Positions 59,547 to 64,000 of a stretch of 64,000 nt of DNA are shown in pieces; the stretch's first letter is position 1, and each line of letters opens with the position of its first letter. A program made the translations under genes and the position numbers. Source of the DNA: Eucommia ulmoides (lineage: Eukaryota > Streptophyta > Magnoliopsida > Garryales > Eucommiaceae); the NCBI GenBank assembly GCA_016647705.1, contig CM028338.1:11748240-11812239 (forward strand), given 5' to 3'. The notes beneath the pieces are model-generated. The model saw only the letters and a program-made list of their open reading frames with translations. It was not told the DNA's origin and searched no databases.

Positions 59547-60989
59547 TGTACGAGAACATTTTTACGCTCACGTCTGACTATTCACAAGTGCACGATGCCA
59601 AGTTTTAGTATAATGGATCTTTAATATCGGATATCGTTCCACTGGGAAATGTGTTTGAATAATTGCATACTGTAATTGGTAGAGTCTTATATTACCTCGA
59701 CTTTTCAAGAATTGTTTGAAATTTAATTACAACTAAGTTAAACTAATACTATTGGGTTAGTTCTAATTGCATGAATTACCTAGGGATTGATTTCATTCAC
59801 TTAATACATGTTTGACTTCGTTTAGTTAATAATAACGGTGTCTATTTTATCTGACAATCTCTGTATCTTAAACTCATTTACTCCCTCGAGTGTTTAGTGA
59901 TTGAATATGTGACTTCGCGTTGATGGAGAAGTCCCCCTCAAATGTCTTTTCAAACACATAGTCACATGAGTCTTAACCTAACGTCATGGATTGCACACTT
60001 TCTGACACCCTCTCGGGTCATCAGAACGTCGTAATGTGTTTAACCCTAGTCTGAATCTGGGGTTACCTCTCCCGAGTGTCAAACCCTGTATTCTCAAAAC
60101 CAACCCTAATATCTTGACAAGCATATTAAAATTGTAATAAAATAGTAAACACAATCGGATTTAGACAAACAATCATTAAAGTAACATATATTCAATCGAA
60201 TAAGTATTTACATGAATTACAACAACCCCTAGATAATATTTATCTAGCATACATGATCTTAGCCATATAAACATTAAAACTAAAGGGATTCAACATCATT
60301 ATATATGGAAAAGTAATTACAAAGATAAAAACAAAGGAAGAACGATCAAATCTGAGAGTGAAATAGTCTACTATCGCCGAGGATCGGTCCGCAAGTGCTT
60401 CATCTTCTCCAAATGATGAACCTCCTCTTTGAGCTCTCAAGAATGTCTAAGGATCACCTCTCTAATGTTGGGAACATTTTTGACAAGTATGGCAACGAAA
60501 GCATTAAGTACAAGGGTTGAAAATATCTAAAAAATATTTTTTTCTGTTGCAGAGTAACTGCTGCGGTGGTGGGCATGTCGACAGGCTCACCACTGCAGTG
60601 GTGGGCCGAGCCCTAATATTTTTGTTCTTTTACTTCCGCGGTGGTGGATTGACTGCTGCGGTGGTGAGATCTTCACAATTCTCCCTGTATCTCCACCGCT
60701 GTGGCGGTGGATTGACCGATGCGGTGATGGGACTTGCACAATTAGGCCTTCTCTGCATTCTCACCACCACGGTGGTGAGTTGATCGCCGCAGCGGTGGCT
60801 TACTGTCCTGAACACTTGTATTTTTCATCATTTATTCCCTGTTTGCCCACCGTTTTTCTCGTTTATTGCTCGTTCACGTTCCTACACCTGATTTACATAA
60901 AAACAAACTAAAACACTAAAAAATATTACTAATACACACGAAAACTATCAAATTCGTCTTAGAAGTAGATAAGTATTTTCATCCTATCA
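59547..60989 (-). repeat. LTR shared between F (as 5' LTR) and H (as 3' LTR)
   Basis: Plus start TGTACGAGAACATTTTT, end CATCCTATCA. On its left is a primer site and gag (F). On its right is a polypurine tract and 3' non-coding region (H). It therefore faces two internal regions in the same orientation. Confidence 0.88.
60552..60800 (-). promoter_or_regulatory. palindrome array in the shared F/H LTR
   Basis: About nine units such as CTCCACCGCTGTGGCGGTGG near 60690 and CTCACCACCACGGTGGTGAG near 60760; more regular than in the other F LTR. Confidence 0.62.
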
Positions 60990-61590
60990 AATATCCCCAA
61001 ACTTGGAATTTTGCTAGTCTTTGAGCAAAACACCCTAACACTAAATTAACTAACTATACTAAGTGACTAATTACTCAACTAAAAATGAATAAACATAAAA
61101 AAACAAGAAGTAAGCGCATGCAAGTTCTAAGTTCAATCGAAGAAACCAAGTGATTTTTCCCTTAACAGCCCCTGATCAAATCAAGTTTAGGAATAACACA
61201 CACTACATGGTGTTTTGGAATTTCAACACTCAATATCCGTTAAAATCATTCTAGATCCATTTAAAATGTGTGTGTGTGAGAACTTAGGTACGTAATTATC
61301 CAAACACCGGATTAGATTATTCAATAGTTAAGCTCATGACTTAAACCTTAAAGGATTCAGGAAAACCATATGCTCAACTGGGGTCAGCTATCCATAATGT
61401 AGTTTCGGACATTCACAGAGATCTATAGGGCTTGGTTTGGCTTTGGAGAATGACTAAGGGTATCACAGGAATATAAAACAAAAAATTGTGATAATTGAAC
61501 GATACCCATGGCACAAACGCTTGTCACTATCTCTCTCTCATAACCCCACACATTTAAAACAAAACCTTGAACAAAGAATTTAAGAACTTT

Positions 61591-61737
61591 GTATTCACTT
61601 GTCGAAAGTAATGAAAATAAAAACTATATTCACATAGTTTTTTTTTTCTTTAGACTTCTAACACTCCCCCAAACTTATTCGATTTTGTACAATTTTAGGG
61701 GCGTGCAAATAGAATTCAAAGATTGACAAGTGAATAT
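61591..61737 (-). promoter_or_regulatory. conserved 3' structure, copy in element H
   Basis: Outer arms GTATTCACTTGTC (61591-61603) and GACAAGTGAATAT (61725-61737). The hairpin near 61660-61705 holds AAGTTTGGGGGAGTG in element sense. The T-run is at plus 61638-61650. Confidence 0.7.
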
Positions 61738-62363
61738 ACTAATACCGAACCAGTAAAAATTCGACCAAAACCCACCTGCTTACTTCAAGTAGCATAAAAT
61801 GATACTAACTTGATTTCACTCAATTCATGCATTTAGCTTAGCGACAATGGTTTGGAAATTTTTTAATTTGCAATGGTTTTGATATATGTTCCGAATTAAA
61901 AATATTATCGGCTTGGATAGGGGAATGAGGGATAAAAGTTTCTGGTTAGCTACAGAGGTTCAAGCGAAAAAAAATTAAAGGCCTAAATCACGCCTCTAGA
62001 ATTACCTTACCTAGGATTCCGCCTCATGTTTTCCCCAAATCAAGTTCTGGATTCCTCATTTTTTTCATAAACTTGTTACTGAATAATCGACGTCAAATCG
62101 TTCAGATAATTATACACTGAGTCTATATGATCGTGCAATTTAGGATCAAAATAATTTTTACCTAATCGACATGCTAAGCACACAAAACACGCATGAATGG
62201 CATCACCCCCGACCTCGATATATAATTAGAGGATAATTTTCATCATCAAAAAATGGCCCAGACGAACTCAACAACTCAACATGCAAATACAACTTCATTC
62301 ATTAACATATCTACACTAAATCTAAACACTAGCATACATGAACTAAATAAACATTACACATGC

Positions 62364-62367
<4 letters not shown>

Positions 62368-62406
<39 letters not shown>
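62368..62406. repeat. poly(A) run (plus strand) in element H
   Basis: About 39 A residues where F has only a short interrupted A-rich stretch; a local slippage expansion. Confidence 0.9.
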
Positions 62407-62408
<2 letters not shown>

Positions 62409-62699
62409 AGAAATTAAAATCTAAATCACATATTAAAACTTCTACAAAGCATAAAATTAACATACATAAACATCCTTTACAAAAACTAAACATTTCTAGT
62501 GCAATATTAATACATCAAAATATTGTTCATCCTTCTTTACCAAAAACAAAATTGAATGAACGTTCCCCCCCAAACTTAAACAAGGTAGTGTCCTCACTGT
62601 CTAAGCAGAGAACCCAATACAGGATATAACAATGATAAGAAAATTTTGGTTTCGAACACATACCTAGGAAGTAAGACTTAAAATTCTCAACCCCTACCA

Positions 62700-64000
62700 T
62701 TCACTAGGAGGAATGTCATCACCATCGCTATTTCGACGGAAAGGGAATGGTGGCGGTTGCAACTCATGCGGGTGGAATTGTGGTACTGGCGGATAGAGAT
62801 TCATGTCGATGCCAATGCGCTTGCATATAAGCCGTTGGATCTGATCATGCTGCCGTGAGTACTGGTCCATGAAAATCCAGATACCAGTAATGTCATTCCG
62901 GATGTTGTACTAATCATGACAGAGAACACAAATATCAGTCCAGAGATCCTAGATATCTGGATGTGGCGTGTCTATCAGGCGACTGGAGGACTCCAGAACT
63001 TGGGCCTCAGACGGCCCTGCCTCCTCCTTTACTTCTTGCGCAGCCAGGCCCTGGGCTCCGTCCTTCCACATTCTTGGAATGGTGGCGAGATCAAGGGGAG
63101 TAATTGAGGGCCACGGACTATCCCCTATGGTCACCACTCCGGCGCGCTTGAAAATCTCTATCAACAACGGTGGAAAGGGGTAGCCAGCTTTTTTTATTCG
63201 AACGACATGCATAATTGACGAGTAGAAATGGAGTCCGACATTAAATGGATTTTCTCTCTGAATGGCATACTGTATGATGGCTCTCTCATTCGAAACGTCT
63301 AAAAAATGAGAAGTAGGTAGTAGGCTTCCACAAATGAAGTAGTGCCATATTTTTGGCACCCGATTCAAGAACTTTGTTGGGAAGGTGGCTTGACTCGGCC
63401 ATATGATAGTTCACTGGACATCGCCCATAGTTAGGGCCCAGATAATTTTCTCAACGCTTGGCTCATACCCTAGTGATGGCTCCAGCAGCCCTAATCCCAA
63501 TACTTCAATGAATTTTCCGGGACTAAACATGATAATGTGATTGCAGGCCTTTGTCCGGTTTTCTTCAGCTTTAATGATATTTGCGTAGAATTCCTAGAGT
63601 AATAAGACTTCACCGAGGAGAGTTGATTGATAGAATTGATCCCAACCTCGGCTTCAAATAACATCCTTGAATTCCACCGGTAGATCATCCAATGGGCCAA
63701 ATCCTCTTTCTTTAATGCACGTTCTTCTGAACTTATGTCAATTGAAATTCTCTTCTACATTTTTGGAAACAAAATGGGAAGAATCATAATCACTAGCCGA
63801 TTCGAATCCTTCCCCCATAACCTTTTGGAAGCAATGTGTTTCAGCATTATCCCTTGCAAGCACAATCGCAAACACGACAACGAAATCATAACAGAACAAC
63901 ACAAAATAGCCCCACACATCTAAGCTGATAAGAACACAACTCAAAAGAAAGACACGCACACCAATGCAACTAATTGTCGAAATAACATTCATCACCAAAA
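62700..64000 (-). pseudogene. element H ORF3 fossil (plant-transposon-protein type)
   Basis: The minus-strand block at 62949-63368 has KIWHYFICGSLLPTSHFLDV and INPFNVGLHFYSSIMH-like sequence. A hydrophobic N-terminal stretch at 63738-63998 recurs at the same place in F. Same family as the ORF3 of A and F. Broken. Confidence 0.72.

Larger units (their letters stand above)
41627..60989 (-). mobile_element. element F: Athila-like LTR retrotransposon with most parts, broken, hosts element G
   Basis: LTRs at 59547-60989 and 41627-43061, a tRNA-Asp primer site, gag, protease, reverse transcriptase/RNase H, integrase, ORF3 and the long 3' region. It is about 12.4 kb without G, the usual size for Athila elements. 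The LTRs differ at roughly 8-9% by eye in the first ~280 bases. Broken in many places. The 59547-60989 LTR is also directly joined to another internal region (H). Confidence 0.9.
60990..64000 (-). mobile_element. element H: second F-like internal region, runs off the window
   Basis: Begins with a polypurine tract (CCAAGTTTGGGGATATT in element sense) beside the shared LTR, then the long 3' region and an ORF3. It is very similar to 43062-46000 of F. Broken; the remainder lies beyond the window. Confidence 0.85.

Noticed and set aside
60517-60815. Frames rich in GG/AVV-type repeats on both strands
   Set aside because: They translate the palindrome array of the shared F/H LTR.

Overview
The window looks like repeat-dense nuclear DNA of a flowering plant, probably a eudicot. 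The grounds are AT-rich sequence, a kiwellin gene (a land-plant family), an L1-type plant LINE, a tRNA-derived SINE, and Athila-like and Tat-like Ty3/Gypsy LTR elements whose primer sites match plant tRNA-Asp. I see no rRNA or tRNA gene and only one intact host gene.

Layout. 1-3283: degenerate tandem repeats (an ~82-bp unit, split by ~2 kb of other sequence, then a ~37-bp unit) ending in a TA microsatellite. 3284-9395: a nearly full-length, broken LINE on the plus strand (ORF1 with a zinc knuckle; ORF2 with endonuclease, reverse transcriptase and RNase H). 9396-10125: the 3' end of an old Tat-like LTR element. 10340-10990, minus strand: an intact kiwellin gene, with a candidate MITE starting 9 bp upstream of its ATG. 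11933-13431: a non-autonomous DNA element with long terminal inverted repeats, holding a hairpin-forming tandem repeat. 13782-13983: a SINE with a perfect 11-bp target duplication.

14009-64000 is one nest of LTR-retrotransposon fossils. A plus-strand Tat-like element (D) is the container. Three Athila-like elements sit in it on the opposite strand: A (15475-30748), E (about 32648-41257) and F (41627-60989). Smaller elements lie inside those: B (18561-23596) in A, C (36089-40608) in E, G (48593-55555) in F. A further internal region, H (60990 to the window end), is joined to F through one shared LTR. Five-base target duplications are exact for A (ACCTT), C (ACAAC) and G (ATAGT). B and C have almost no coding sequence, and E and G have little. 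All are broken.

Two unexplained patterns recur across this nest. First, all seven Athila-like internal regions, including the nearly gene-less ones, keep a ~1.6-kb non-coding 3' region. It contains a conserved structure: an outer 12-15-bp inverted repeat enclosing a hairpin built on a second copy of the polypurine tract, plus an A-tract. Second, each LTR carries an array of short palindromes directly upstream of its TATA-like box, with a core that differs between elements (CCTAGG, CTGCAG or CG-type). In A, F and G a second array with the same core as that element's own LTR lies between pol and the third reading frame.
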